From Lingula anatina (taxonomy: Eukaryota; Brachiopoda; Lingulata; Lingulida; Lingulidae): a stretch of DNA of 58,514 nt. The notes beneath the pieces were generated by a model, which was not told the origin of the DNA, made no database searches, and saw nothing but the letters and a program-made list of their open reading frames with translations. The translations under genes were made by a program, and so were the position numbers. Location of the stretch: NCBI RefSeq assembly GCF_001039355.2, contig NW_019775407.1, positions 154,817 to 213,330 of the forward strand. Reading direction: 5' to 3'. Shown in pieces: positions 22,801 through 33,700 of the stretch. The stretch's first letter is position 1; every line of letters starts with the position of its first letter.

Positions 22801-25800
22801 GTGGTGGTGTTTGACAAAACCAGGGACACGGAAAAGGCCAGGCAGTGCTATAAGATAGTGGACTCTTTGTGGGAACACTGGTTCAGGGAAAAATGGGATG
22901 ACGGCTATACTATTACATGTGCCACAGGGAATGCATGATTATTTTTAACTATTTATTTATATTACATTGCTCAAAAGAGGTACAATACAGAATTGAAGGT
23001 TTTTTCTTTTTTATTTCAGACTCAAATTCTACAGGGTTTATCTTTTTTATATACATATATGATTTGTTGCTTCAAGATTGCTCAACACAAAAATTATATT
23101 ATTATTTTACTCCAAAAACGCTCACTATTTTGGAAGCTGTAGATTCATTATTCATATTTTGTATAATTCTTATAACTTTTCAATAAACACTGCTTGTTTC
23201 ATGAAAAAAAAAACTGCCTGATATTTCTTTAATTATATGAAAAAAAAATGTGCTAATGTTTGTACTTAGGGTTCCAGTTATTTGAATGATGATATATGTA
23301 TCACGAACACACACACATTTGATGCAAGCTTACCCTCCTAAACTGGGTTCCTTCAAGCTGACATTGGCGGCGGCTCGTCTTGGTCTCTTTACACCATTGT
23401 CATCTGCGTTTTGCCTGCACAAATGAAAATAATATCACTACTTTAATCACAATATGTTTGTGACACAATTGTCGGGGGGAAAAAATAAGCCAAATCAACT
23501 CTTTTATCAAGCCTATTCATTAACAATGGCATTTATTTTATACCATTGAAAAAAAAACAAACTCTAAACTGAATCATGTTGTTACAGCATATAAAATCAT
23601 GAATACTTTTATGAATATGGCAAAAGAATCAAAGTTTATATCTAAAAAATAAATAAATAAATAAATAAATAAAAAAAACTGCTTCATAAAATTTAAACAT
23701 CCAATAATTGATTACAGATAAATGAAAATGTTGTTGGGAGATATTATCAATGGTAGCAACAACTAAACAAACCTTTCTTCTTCTTGTTCAGAGGGCTTGA
23801 CACTTCGGGATCTCTTCTTTGTCTTAGGTTTTCTCTTCTCCTCTTTATCTGAAGGAAAAAAAACTACATAAGGGAACTGAATGTCACAAATGTAAAGAAA
23901 AACACATTTTCTTAATTTTTGAAATATAATTCTATAAGAAAAGGTTTTAACTTTTTGATGTGGCAAGTTGAAAATGAAGAAGATGCATTATGGGATGCGT
24001 CTTAGTGCTGCAAAATTCTAGATATTAATAAACTCTGACCAAACATGAATTTGCATTAAGAAAATTGCAAGGAAATTCTTATCTCCAACACTCTACCTTT
24101 GTCCTGACTTGTGTCCTCACTCTGTTCCTCTTGCACTGGCTCCTCTTGACAACTGCCATCTATCTTCTCATCCATCTCACATTTCTCCTCTGTTCTCTGT
24201 GTGTTGTGTGTGTTTTCCCGGTCTTCAAATTTGGCTTTCTCGTTACTTTGACCCTCACTGACAATGCCCTCTTGGTTTTCTGAGATATTTTTCTCATCAG
24301 TCTTCCCAGCCACATCTTCATCAAATCCACTGTCAGGACGAACATATGTGTAACGATGCTTCTTCTTGTTCTTCTTCTCCTGGACCATCTTGGATGCCTG
24401 GTCTTGTCTTGGGGAAGTATGGTTGGCTCCCTCTACAGCATGTTCCTCTACAACCTGATGTTGAAAATGACACAAATATTAAACAAATATAAAAATAGTA
24501 AAGATGATCCAAAATATTCAAAATGTGGAACTGTGACAAGCCTTGCATAAGATTATCAGGAGTACCATAAAAAGCACTGAATTTTCACAAAAGTTTGCCA
24601 CTTCCAGCCCCCTTGAATTTCCCACACAAATAAAAAGAGATTTTAAAAAACCTGAGGAAACCATCCAGCCCCCCTTATATGATACATCTGGGGTAGCGCT
24701 AACACTCGCCAATTTAGCCAAATGCTAAAACTGACTTAAATTGGCTAAAGAAAAAGGGCTTGATTTGACTTGTTTTAGCCAAATTATAACCATTTTGATG
24801 ACAAATTGACCAAAATGTGATGATTTGGCTAAGCAAAAAAAAAAAAAATTGCTAGCACTACCCCAGTACATGTAGTATGTTATGAACCTAACATACTTTG
24901 GTAATAATGAATAAAAGTATCCAAGCATTACCTCTCTCTCTGGTTCTTCAGAGGCATCTTCACTTAATGGTGCCGGAATTTCCAGATTATTCGCGTGAAA
25001 TATATTATTGTCATCACCAGAAAATAAATCTTCAACACAGTAAGTGTAGCGATGTTTCTTCTTTGACTTGACTTCCTTTCCTCTCTTAGTGACACGGGTA
25101 GGAGTGGGGACTGGACCAACTGAAAATTTTTTAAATATGTTTCATGTAGTTTGTACCCGACTGTTCAACAATTTTATTACTACTTCAGTCTCTAGTTTAA
25201 AACAATATTTGAGAAAATATCAGTTTTTAAGTCCCATTTCAATTGGTTAAAATTTCAAGACAGCTGCCATCAACTGTTCACTAAGATCAATTTTAATATA
25301 CCAAAATCTCCAGGTTTTGTCAATGTTCTTATGAGGTGTGGTGACATTAATTTGTCATAAAAACTGATGTAGACATGTGACTCTACAATGTGCTGCATTA
25401 TGTGGTTACTATACCTTGGTCTTCTTGGTGGTCCGTCTTCACCATGTTATCACCATCAAGTTTAGTCTTAGTCCTGCTCTTCTTCACTGCCACAGGAGAC
25501 TTCTCTGTGGCAACAGACGGCACATGTTCCTCACTTGTTAGTCTTGTCTTGGACCGACTGCCACCTAGTGGAGCTGGTGTCTCTTCAATCACTATGTTCT
25601 CTTCATCGACCAAACTGTCATCCTGTGTTTTGCTTCTCACTGGGGAGTCAAAAACACTGGTGTCTTCAATGGCCTGTTTTGTTTGAGAGGTGAACTGTTC
25701 TCTACTGTTGCCTGTTGGTCTTGTCTGTGCGTCTTTTCTACAAGTGGACTTTTCTGTAGATTTTTCTTGATCTTCATCATCTGTTTTCCTGGGTTCAATA

Positions 25801-26134
25801 TAATCAGATTTGCTACTTTTTCTTTTCGACTTTGTGCGACTTTTGACTGCTGCTGGCTCCAGCTTCATTTCCTCCTTGGGTTTTATGGTTTTAGTTCGGC
25901 TCCTGGCAGGTTTGTCTTCACACTGAGATTCAGGATCTGATGTCTGATTATTTACCTACATATTGACGAAAAAAAACTTTATGTTAGGATACTTTTAAAA
26001 TTTCTTTTATTAGATTATTGAAAAGAAAGAAAAACATGTAAATAAACTCATGCATGTGGTAAAATATATACTGATTAATGATAATTATCCAGTAGTAATT
26101 ATATTTTTCAAGCAGCTAATCAAAGATTTACATA

Positions 26135-26181
<47 letters not shown>

Positions 26182-29100
26182 ATATAAACATTTATCATCT
26201 AACTCACCAGTGCCCTAGGTTTTGACCTGGTGTTTGCAGACGGTGTGCTTGCCTCTTCAGTACCAGTTAGATGTCTCTCACGAAATTTGCTCAATGGGAG
26301 TCTTTCTTGCTGCACTGATTCGTTCATGGACATGTCATAAACTCCCTTTTCTTCGGCTGACTGTGGTGTGCCAGTGTAATCAAACACAGACTTGGGCTCA
26401 TCCTGAATTTTGGCCTTATCTGTAATCTTTTCATCTTTTTTTGTCTTTGTCCTAGATCTTTGCTTGGAGCTGGTTTTGTGCTTTGATCGCGATTTTGTTG
26501 GAACTTTAATTGGCAAACGACTTTTCTGTTTACCATCACCATTCAAAATGTCTATTCGCCCTGACATAAGTAAAGACAAAGAAAAATCAAACTAATAATA
26601 AAAAATAATTAATATATAACATTTGCAGATTATAATAATTAAATTAATCTTAAAGATAATTTAATAATAACATTAAAATGCAATAAATTACTAACATAAT
26701 TCACTTCCCATTACCTGCAGTAAAAGAGATTTTCCCTGGTTTGTTGAACACAATGCCATAGCTCTTGGACGAGGTCGTGGAGTCTAAAGATGTGTCACTT
26801 GGTGGGGTTTCAGACTCACTGTCGCTACTCAGTTCACGGTATTGTGGCTCCTGCCTCCCTTTACTGCGTGACTTCCTGCTCTCCCTAGGTGGCAGCTCTG
26901 TGCAGGGCGGGCGACTCTCACTAGAAGACTCTTGATTTTTTGCCTTCTTTTTTGCACGCTCTTTTGTTGAGGTTTTCTTTACACTTGTTTCTTTTCCAAT
27001 CGCAGACTCTACTGTTGCAATGTCATTTTCAGATTTTGATACTTCAGTTTTCGTCTTGCTGCAGTCATTTACAAACACCTTGACATTCTGCATTGCCTTC
27101 AGCTTCTTCTTCAGCTTGTCCATCTCGTCCTCGGAGTCCTCCTTGTCTTCAGGGCTGGACAACCTGCCTTCTTTCTGCTCTTCTGCTTCCTCCGCCTTCA
27201 CAGACTTTTCAGCACTTTCAGAGTTGGCGCTAATAAACGAAGCCAGACCAACTGGCACACTTATACACTCTGTAAAATCCATCTGCTCGTCCAAGTAAAC
27301 TGTCATGTTTTGCATGTCAGCGTCACACTTGCCAGGAGAACCAGGGTTCTCAGATGTTGGTGCAGTTGGGGCTGGCAGGCTAGAGCTCGTCTTGGATGTT
27401 GGATTTGGCTCCTCTTGTGGAACTTCTTCCTCTGGCAAGTTTTCTCCATCTTCAACTGAAAACAAAGAGTAAATATATATTTATGAATTATTCAATTCAA
27501 ATGGAAAGCAACTATTTGTGAATGATTCAATTAAACTGTAGAGCAATGATTTTTTTAATCTGATAAGATAAATAAAAAGTTTGAAAGCAATTTTCATTTT
27601 TTGACAAAATGTCTTGTGTATTAAAACTGAAGTAAAAGCATTGTATTCAGCATGAAATGAAACTGACTTCTTAAAGATGTTTTAATCAATATGCATATCA
27701 ACTTGAAAATATTAGCAATATTATCCTGAAGAGGGTTTTTTTTGCACAGAAACTTACCCGTGTCCAGCACATTCACCTTGTTCATATCCAAGGTGTCCAT
27801 CTTCTCTCCCATAAACGACTGCTCCACGATGACACTCATCTCATGGAGGTTTCCCGCTACATCATTCACTGATGCTGCAACAGCACTGAGGGCAGCAGGG
27901 TGGATGTCTACAGCAGGTGTGGAGAGCTTTGGCTTTAGAGGGATGGTGGAGGATTTTTGGGGCACTCGACCAGCTGGGTTTTTAGATCCTGCATCATAGT
28001 ATATAGACCTGAAGTAAAAAGCAATTATATTATTATTAGTTTTAAGATCATTTATTCAAAGTAACTATATCTCATTTCATATATGTACATTATGTACCAT
28101 TTTTTAAATCCAACTCTTGGAGTTCTCTTATTCTGTGAAGAATATTTTCAACACCACTTGCACAAAAAGAGCAGAGAAGTATAAGTCAAGTATATGTTAT
28201 ACGTGTTAGCACACTACTTTGAATATACTTTCAAATGCTGTAGATTCTCTAGCATATTTTCACATCATTCACGAAAATAAAATCATGGAACCAAACAGGA
28301 ATAAAAACGTTTTAAGCAAACGGCGAAATGTTACTCAATTTTTTTCCTTAGTTAAAGCAAACTACACCAAGGGTCTGGAATTCATCTTTCAGCAGGTAAT
28401 TCTGAAGATTATAATTAACAAAACCTCTTCTACCAACCTCTTAGGATTTGGAACTGCAATAACAGGGCTGTCATCATCAGACTTATTGGCACCTAAAGAG
28501 GAAGCTCTGTTGCTACACAGCGTTTCTAAGGACTTGCGTTTAGGGTCAGTGGTCATCTCCACAGCAGTGCCCAGAAGCTTGACCGCCCCCAGCAGCTGGT
28601 TGCTAACTTTATTTAGGAGAGCACTGACATCACACATGCGTTCCTACAAAACATACAGAGAGAAACATTATTTAATTTTATGCTAAAAAATAAAGATCTA
28701 GTTCAATTAGGAAGTTATACCAGTAGTTTAAATTTTTTTACAGTTTCAATCAGCTTTGAAGAGTGTAAAACATTTTCCTTTTTTCTTCTTCTTATTTTAT
28801 TTATTTATTTACTTTTACATATCTTTTATTTCAATTTCTCATTTAGCCAAAACCACTTAATTAAGATTTAAATTTTTCTAAAGAGCCCAGACTCCAACTA
28901 GGACAGGAATCCTAAACTAATACTAGTAATTTCCCTTACCTGCACTCTTCCAACCACCACTTCTTCTATGTTTTCATTGGTCACCTGGGCAATTCTGTGA
29001 AACCTCAGTGCTTTTACTTTCAACTCATGGTGTTCATTTCTTAGCTCACAAAACTCCTCTTTCAGGAACTCCAACTCCTGACTTTTTCTTCCCAAGGCTG

Positions 29101-29551
29101 CAGCCAGCTGACGATTCTTCGTTTTCACTGCAGAGGAGTTAACTGAAAAATAAGGCAAAATGATCTTGGAGTTCACTCTGTTTTTTTTTTTTTTTTTAAT
29201 TAGTGAATACACATGCTAATGATGTAAGGAAGAGAGGATTTAAGAAGACAATTTATATAGATTTTTTTTTTAAATAAGTATTGTAAAATTCGCTCCAACA
29301 AAGAAGAAAAACTTCTTTGCTTGTCATATGTATAGTATCACGTTTTATCTTTAGCTATAATAAGATGTCTTTACATCCACTGATATGAATATCAAATCAG
29401 TAAAATATTTCCAATGGTATTTACCTCTGGTGCTCCTGTTAAGACGCAGACTGGAGTTCAACTTGGACTTTGAAGAATTTATTGAATACGAAGGACTCTG
29501 TTTCTGCTTCCTCTTGGACGACATCCCAGGCTTTTTACCTGGAGTCTCCAT
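19885..29551 (-). CDS. Shugoshin-like cohesin protector
   Basis: Shugoshins recruit PP2A to centromeres and protect cohesin. Exons (minus strand, 5' to 3'): 29425-29551 (ATG at 29551), 28940-29142, 28438-28643, 27758-28008, 26715-27455, 26208-26560, 25415-25955, 24932-25119, 24097-24454, 23773-23848, 23334-23414, probable last exon 19885-19965. Phases agree through 23334. The model is about 1065 aa, nearer vertebrate SGO2 than SGO1 in size. Exon 2 encodes the family's N-terminal coiled coil (AVKTKNRQLAAALGRKSQEL, then ELRNEHHELKVKALR). The exon at 23334-23414 encodes the C-terminal basic box RPRRAAANVSLKEPSLGG, which in the family binds phosphorylated H2A. The middle is Ser/Lys/Glu-rich with recurring SRTK-like motifs. 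The last junction is uncertain: the RRGAPF reading expected from family KLRRGDPF lies in frame 0 of 19885-19965, which needs a phase shift or a missed small exon. An intron at the ATG suggests a 5' UTR exon further right. Confidence 0.82.
19966..21672. other. Non-coding stretch inside the last shugoshin intron, upstream of the LRAT-type gene
   Basis: AT-rich sequence with T-tracts and a short duplicated phrase (CACAACAATGGG, near 21044 and 21076). No convincing coding exon on either strand. It probably includes the promoter or 5' UTR of the downstream LRAT-type gene. TTTACAG at 21651-21657 could be the acceptor of a 5' UTR intron. Confidence 0.5.
21673..22938 (+). CDS. LRAT-domain protein with C-terminal W..GY (DUF7477-like) repeats
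   Basis: Single open exon. The ATG at 21673 gives 421 aa; the frame is open from 21610, and 21694 is a possible alternative start. Residues 8-40 carry the LRAT/H-REV107 opening (PGDLLEFDRGYYTHWAV, then GHGELVHIMG) with H25 and H37. DNDDCEYFATWAKFG gives Cys121. Together these form the His-His-Cys set of the LRAT/NlpC-P60 acyltransferase/phospholipase fold. From about residue 250 to the end are four spaced units of the type W-x-x-G-Y-x-I/V followed by W-Y/V-V-I/V (WKYGGRELSS; GLRISHVSYIHGFWYVIM; HWALGYRVRTIASGPLWVVV; KWDDGYTITCATG). From memory this resembles DUF7477 repeats found at the end of plant MUT9-like casein kinases. No C-terminal membrane anchor is seen, unlike many LRAT-like enzymes. 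The gene is GC-richer than its surroundings and is nested, antisense, in the last shugoshin intron. An acyl-transfer or lipase role is inferred only. Confidence 0.85.
   Translation: MAASTLEMPGDPGDLLEFDRGYYTHWAVNIGHGELVHIMGTSTRSSGCARAEEGKTSERDRFQVFTACTRDTYRSVSKKGEARVNNKAHSHLGAPLPPQAVVERALAMDGQKGHEMDNDDCEYFATWAKFGVGHSAKRGSTRAPITGVSGIYQAEIDRITVHDVDCREAERIKWVVFMTEPRWQGENSYTTTDTHLQTTEDCRLFLNQELSLGMLCSNSKTWLFCNKTYGHPKWKFRETVQVHSKIHTPKQLRKMVEKEWKYGGRELSSMSAMGGKKVMIFRKYTSDIACSPFLVSSRDQRGTWPEQLLQRAYAEGLRISHVSYIHGFWYVIMYPGDLLNSPEQTWIVDTKFPRDAIDAHWALGYRVRTIASGPLWVVVFDKTRDTEKARQCYKIVDSLWEHWFREKWDDGYTITCATGNA
23182..23187 (+). terminator. AATAAA poly(A) signal for the LRAT-type gene
   Basis: AATAAA about 245 bp after the stop codon, followed after 16 bp by a genomic A-tract (about 23203-23212). 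That spacing fits either a normal poly(A) site beside an A-run or the fossil tail of a retrocopied mRNA. Confidence 0.65.
23645..23672. repeat. (AAAT)n microsatellite
   Basis: AAAT repeats in the shugoshin intron between the exons 23334-23414 and 23773-23848. Confidence 0.9.
24688..24866. mobile_element. MITE with TIR CTGGGGTAG and TACAT duplication
   Basis: About 179 bp in the shugoshin intron between exons 24097-24454 and 24932-25119. The ends are inverted (CTGGGGTAGCGCTAACA and TTGCTAGCACTACCCCAG, imperfect) and are flanked on both sides by TACAT. The internal part has repeated TTAGCCAAAT/TTGGCTAA phrases. No coding capacity. Confidence 0.7.
26139..26183. repeat. (AAAT)n microsatellite
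   Basis: About 11 AAAT units directly downstream of the donor of shugoshin exon 26208-26560. Confidence 0.95.
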
Positions 29552-30328
29552 CTGCAACAAACCAATCAAAAGAATAAGTTTATACACTAACTAGGAAGTA
29601 ATTACGGTACTACTACATTGTAATTGATACAAGATGTTTTTATTGATTTAAAAACAATGTTTTAACCATTATTTGTTCCTCCTATTGCATATGGTGACTT
29701 TACTAAATCTGATAAAAATAATAACTTTTTTATTGATTTTTAAAGTCAAGCATGCTTTTGCTTAATTGGCTCTATATATTGCACACCATTTCAGAAGGAA
29801 AGAAATCAAGGATAAGGAAAATGCACAACTAGACTAGTGATCAGCTGCAAAGTTATTTTTTCGATTTCGATAATAAACATCTCTCTCTCTCTCCTGGATA
29901 GACGACGAAACGTCTGCAAAACACACTACTACGTCACATAATTATCATGGACATTTAATTAAGTTTGTTTATAAATACCTTCCGCTTTTATCGTCTTTAA
30001 TGCTATACGTTTGTGACGAGATTGGTGTGTGGTATACAAAAGTAATTTTACTTGGTATTTCTAGTACTAGTTTTACAGTAGGTGGCAGACGAGCGTGCTG
30101 TGCACTGTCAAGTCTTGGTTAACTTTTACTGCAGGGCACCTGGTTTTTGCTCAAAATAACTTGGGTGAATGACAGATATGTTGATGAAGTTAAAGTTTAA
30201 CTTGCTGCACAACCTAGAATGATTTCATAACATCGACGTAGCTATAATGGTGATTTACTTACCCTAATTTCAGTAGTAACGGTATGCGGAAATCAAATGG
30301 GATTTTAATCCTGCCGCTGTGCAATATG
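29552..30328. other. Shugoshin 5' flank / probable 5' UTR intron
   Basis: The shugoshin ATG follows directly after TTGTTGCAG, a good acceptor, so a non-coding first exon probably lies in this stretch near the promoter at about 30240-30330. No coding sequence is seen. There is a short TC run at 29880-29894. Confidence 0.45.
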
Positions 30329-30551
30329 ATTGGTTGAATTTTAAACGCGAATCTCGCGAGAGCCCATATATTTTTTATCGTTTTACGCAAGGAAAAGGCC
30401 TCTAACACCGTAAACTTACAATTTTCTGGTTTAATGTTTTACATTTGTTCACAGGATAACACGCAAATAGATCATTTGAGCTTAACACTGACGTTTCTAA
30501 CTTCCAAATCTCGTGTTGCTATCACGTGCTTTGGTATCCATCAAGATGGCG
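30329..30551. promoter_or_regulatory. Divergent promoter: CCAAT box, TCTCGCGAGA palindrome, E-box, YY1-like site
   Basis: Between the divergent shugoshin (-) and Ser/Arg-rich (+) genes. An ATTGG (CCAAT on the minus strand) lies at 30329-30333. The perfect palindrome TCTCGCGAGA lies at 30352-30361. A CACGTG E-box lies at 30523-30528 and AAGATGGCG (YY1 core) at 30543-30551. TCTCGCGAGA is the site bound by BANP in vertebrate CpG-island promoters (established). Its use here is inferred from the match and position. Confidence 0.6.
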
Positions 30552-30751
30552 TCAAAATGACACCTGTTGATAAGCAGCACGCGTATTCCTTGGAATATGT
30601 ACTAAACTTTGCGGAATTTAGCATGTAGTCGCACTGTATTACATATGGGTGGAGTTTTACATGTTTCAAACGGATTTTCAAGCCTCTTAACCATTTACAT
30701 CTAATTTTAGCGAATTTTATATTTGACGCCGTGTGGTAAACAAGAGCAAAA

Positions 30752-33700
30752 ATGAGTGTTGTATCACAAAGTGCCAGTGATTCAGATTCTTACATTTCCA
30801 CTGAATCTAGTCATGAAAAGCGCCTTTTGGAGAGGGAGGCGCAAAAAACAGTGGATGATGTATCGAGATTGGTGTCTAAAAAACTGTAAGTTTAGCTTTC
30901 TTTTATATGAATTCATTGTGCACTTTTGTAAGTAAAACACTACCAGTAGTATAAGTTTATTGTATTATACATGTATTATAATGTTAGCAGGAACAGTGAA
31001 TGAATGTGGTTGATATTGTATCATTTTGTATTGAACTTACATGCTAGTTGCGGGAACACCGTAAAATGCCTTTTGATTTTTATTTTCAAATTTAATTAAT
31101 AGTAAGTGGCTTATATATCACTGTATTTTATTTTCTTTAAAGAGTTACAACAATTTAAAATTGATAAATGAGCACACCTTCAGTACCAAAAACATTCAAT
31201 TCTTATTGCTTAATCAAAGTTTTGATATGTATTATATGGGCATTTTTACAATCCTGGGCACTTTTCATATTTTCTCACATATTGCTAATTAACAAATTAC
31301 ATACATATGATCAAAGAATTCTTTTATCACTATGTTAGAGAATGGTGTAAGTGAAGATAAACACTGAAAATAGAAACCAAATATCACCACCGAGTCCAAA
31401 GTTATGCTAAAGCAAAGCCCGAAAAATGACCAAAAATTTTTCCCATATATATATATATATATNAGTGTTTCTATAATAGGACTTCTTTCCAGGAAATGTG
31501 GGCAACAGCATGAAGAAAAAGGGGGATCCTAGTAACCCAATGTTTCTATAATAGGACTTCTTTCCACTACAGTTTGGTGAGCATCAATAATTTGCTGATG
31601 ATTCTGAAACATTTTTTTGAATGTTTTTTTTCTTTGATATACGTAACATTTGATGAAGTAACATATGACAGGACCAATAACGCTTTACAAAATGTAAATA
31701 AATGTTTAATAAAATTATATCCCATAATAAGAAATTAAACAAACCTGGTTCCAACTTGAAGATTTTCAGCATTCCTTGGTTTCTGCTTGTTGACTAGAAC
31801 TGTTGTACTTTTCACATACTGGGATTTTGTTTCTTCCAGCAGTTGAACAGCACTCTTACATCTACTTGGCACCATCATCATACCTGATTAAGAAGTCATT
31901 TAAGCCATTAACTGATATCACATAACTATAAGATAAATATGAAAAGTAGAAACATTATATTGAATTCAGTAAGTATACATAAATAGACTGTATTTTAACT
32001 GTTGGAGATGTTCTCAACTTCTTCCAATCTGTGAAATGCAATTCTGACATCTGTTAGAACTGCATAGTTGCTTTAAATACTGTTACTTGATATTATGTTT
32101 GTCCCAAGTTTGTTGGTACTAAGAAATGAACTAGGCATTAAAAACAGGCATCCATGTAGACTAAACAATTCTGATTATAAAGAAGTTTTAGTGCAATAAA
32201 AAGTATTAAGTATCGGGTATCAATTGTACCAAAAAATATACTAAATGCAATCAATGTTCAAGCCAGGTTTTATCATGCGATAAATACCAACTTCCTCATT
32301 CATTCTACAAAATTGTTTTCATTGTTCAATAAAACAATCTTAAGGAGCTATATGAGGGGAATAAGCTTTCTTAAACCTCCCCATTTTCCTTTTCGAAAGC
32401 CTACATTCATTGCATCCTAAAATTTTAAATAATAAAATTCCTCTTCAAAACTATATATTTGCACAAATTAAAAAGAAGAGAGGTGCGGCTGTAACTGTTC
32501 TCTTGGTTTAAGCCATGTGGAGGAAAAGGCCCCATAAAATGTGTAATTGGATCTTGACATCATATAGTGGCAGACATCTTAAAGAATGTCAAAACAACAA
32601 CAAGAATATTTGTGTTTGTTTTTTACATTAAGTCCCACATATAAAAAAATACTCAAATGCTAACATAACAGTAGTCAAATGCCAGATTACATGATGCTAT
32701 TAGTATACCCAGGAACCAACTACAGCAGCATGAATTCCTGATTATAAAAACCAACATCTGTGCCTGTGTACTAAGAGCACTTAATGTGAATTTTATACTG
32801 CTTCACTCTGCTGGGTCTTTTCCTGTATTAAATATGATGAAAAAGATATCAGTCTTTGTAAAGAAGTCATCTGAGTTGCTGGTTGAAACCAGTGAACAGC
32901 GAAAATGGCAGCATTGTCAGCATTCTATCTGTGTTAATGTTCACTCAACCACAAATGCTCCAATTCCATCAAAGCTTGTAAGAATGTTATCATTTGTCAT
33001 TGACAATCTATCCCATTACTAGACCTTGTCTTGAATTCAAAAATGTTTTCAAACCGCAAGTCTGTTTGTTCCCAAAATATATATAAAGCTAAGTAGCTAT
33101 GACAAAATATATGTCTAGTTTCTTTTGCAGTCAGAAATGACTGTTCCCAAGTTGTCTGAGTGCCTCCTAGTATTAAGTCTCTGACATAACTTCAGGTCTC
33201 TAAGACTGGGTTCCCACAGATTTAGATCAATCCATCTAGACTGACCTAACTCCCTGGGGGTTCACGCTAAATTGCTGTCAGCCGAGTTTGCACGAAAGTT
33301 AATTACCCCCTTACAGCATTTAGTAGGCGGGACAGACATTTAAGCCAGCTAAGCTGACAGCAATCTAGTGAGACTCCCCTCAGGGATAGATCGATCTAAA
33401 AATCTGTGGGAATGCAGTCTACGGTGTTAAAAATATTGGGAGCCCTTTTCCAGAGAATACAGAGGTTCTATGATATGTTCCTGATTTAAATAACCTTAAC
33501 ATTGTGTCATAAAATTATGCAATATAAAATGATCATGATAATGATATTTCGTAAAAATAAATAAAAATATAAAATGAAGCACTCAGGAAATACTTGGTCA
33601 GGTTGTGGGTAGTTGTCACGTATAATGAATGTTGACTGTGATAAATGACAGACATTTCAATGACATAAGCTGTGACATAGTTGCTTTTATCATAATTATG

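Noticed and set aside
21940-22878. Antisense frames over the LRAT-type gene
   Set aside because: The plus frame has recognisable domain motifs and the full-length opening. The antisense frames have none.
25390-25940. Plus-strand frames rich in S, C and F opposite the shugoshin exons
   Set aside because: Complement of K/E/S-rich coding sequence. The minus-strand frames splice in consistent phase.
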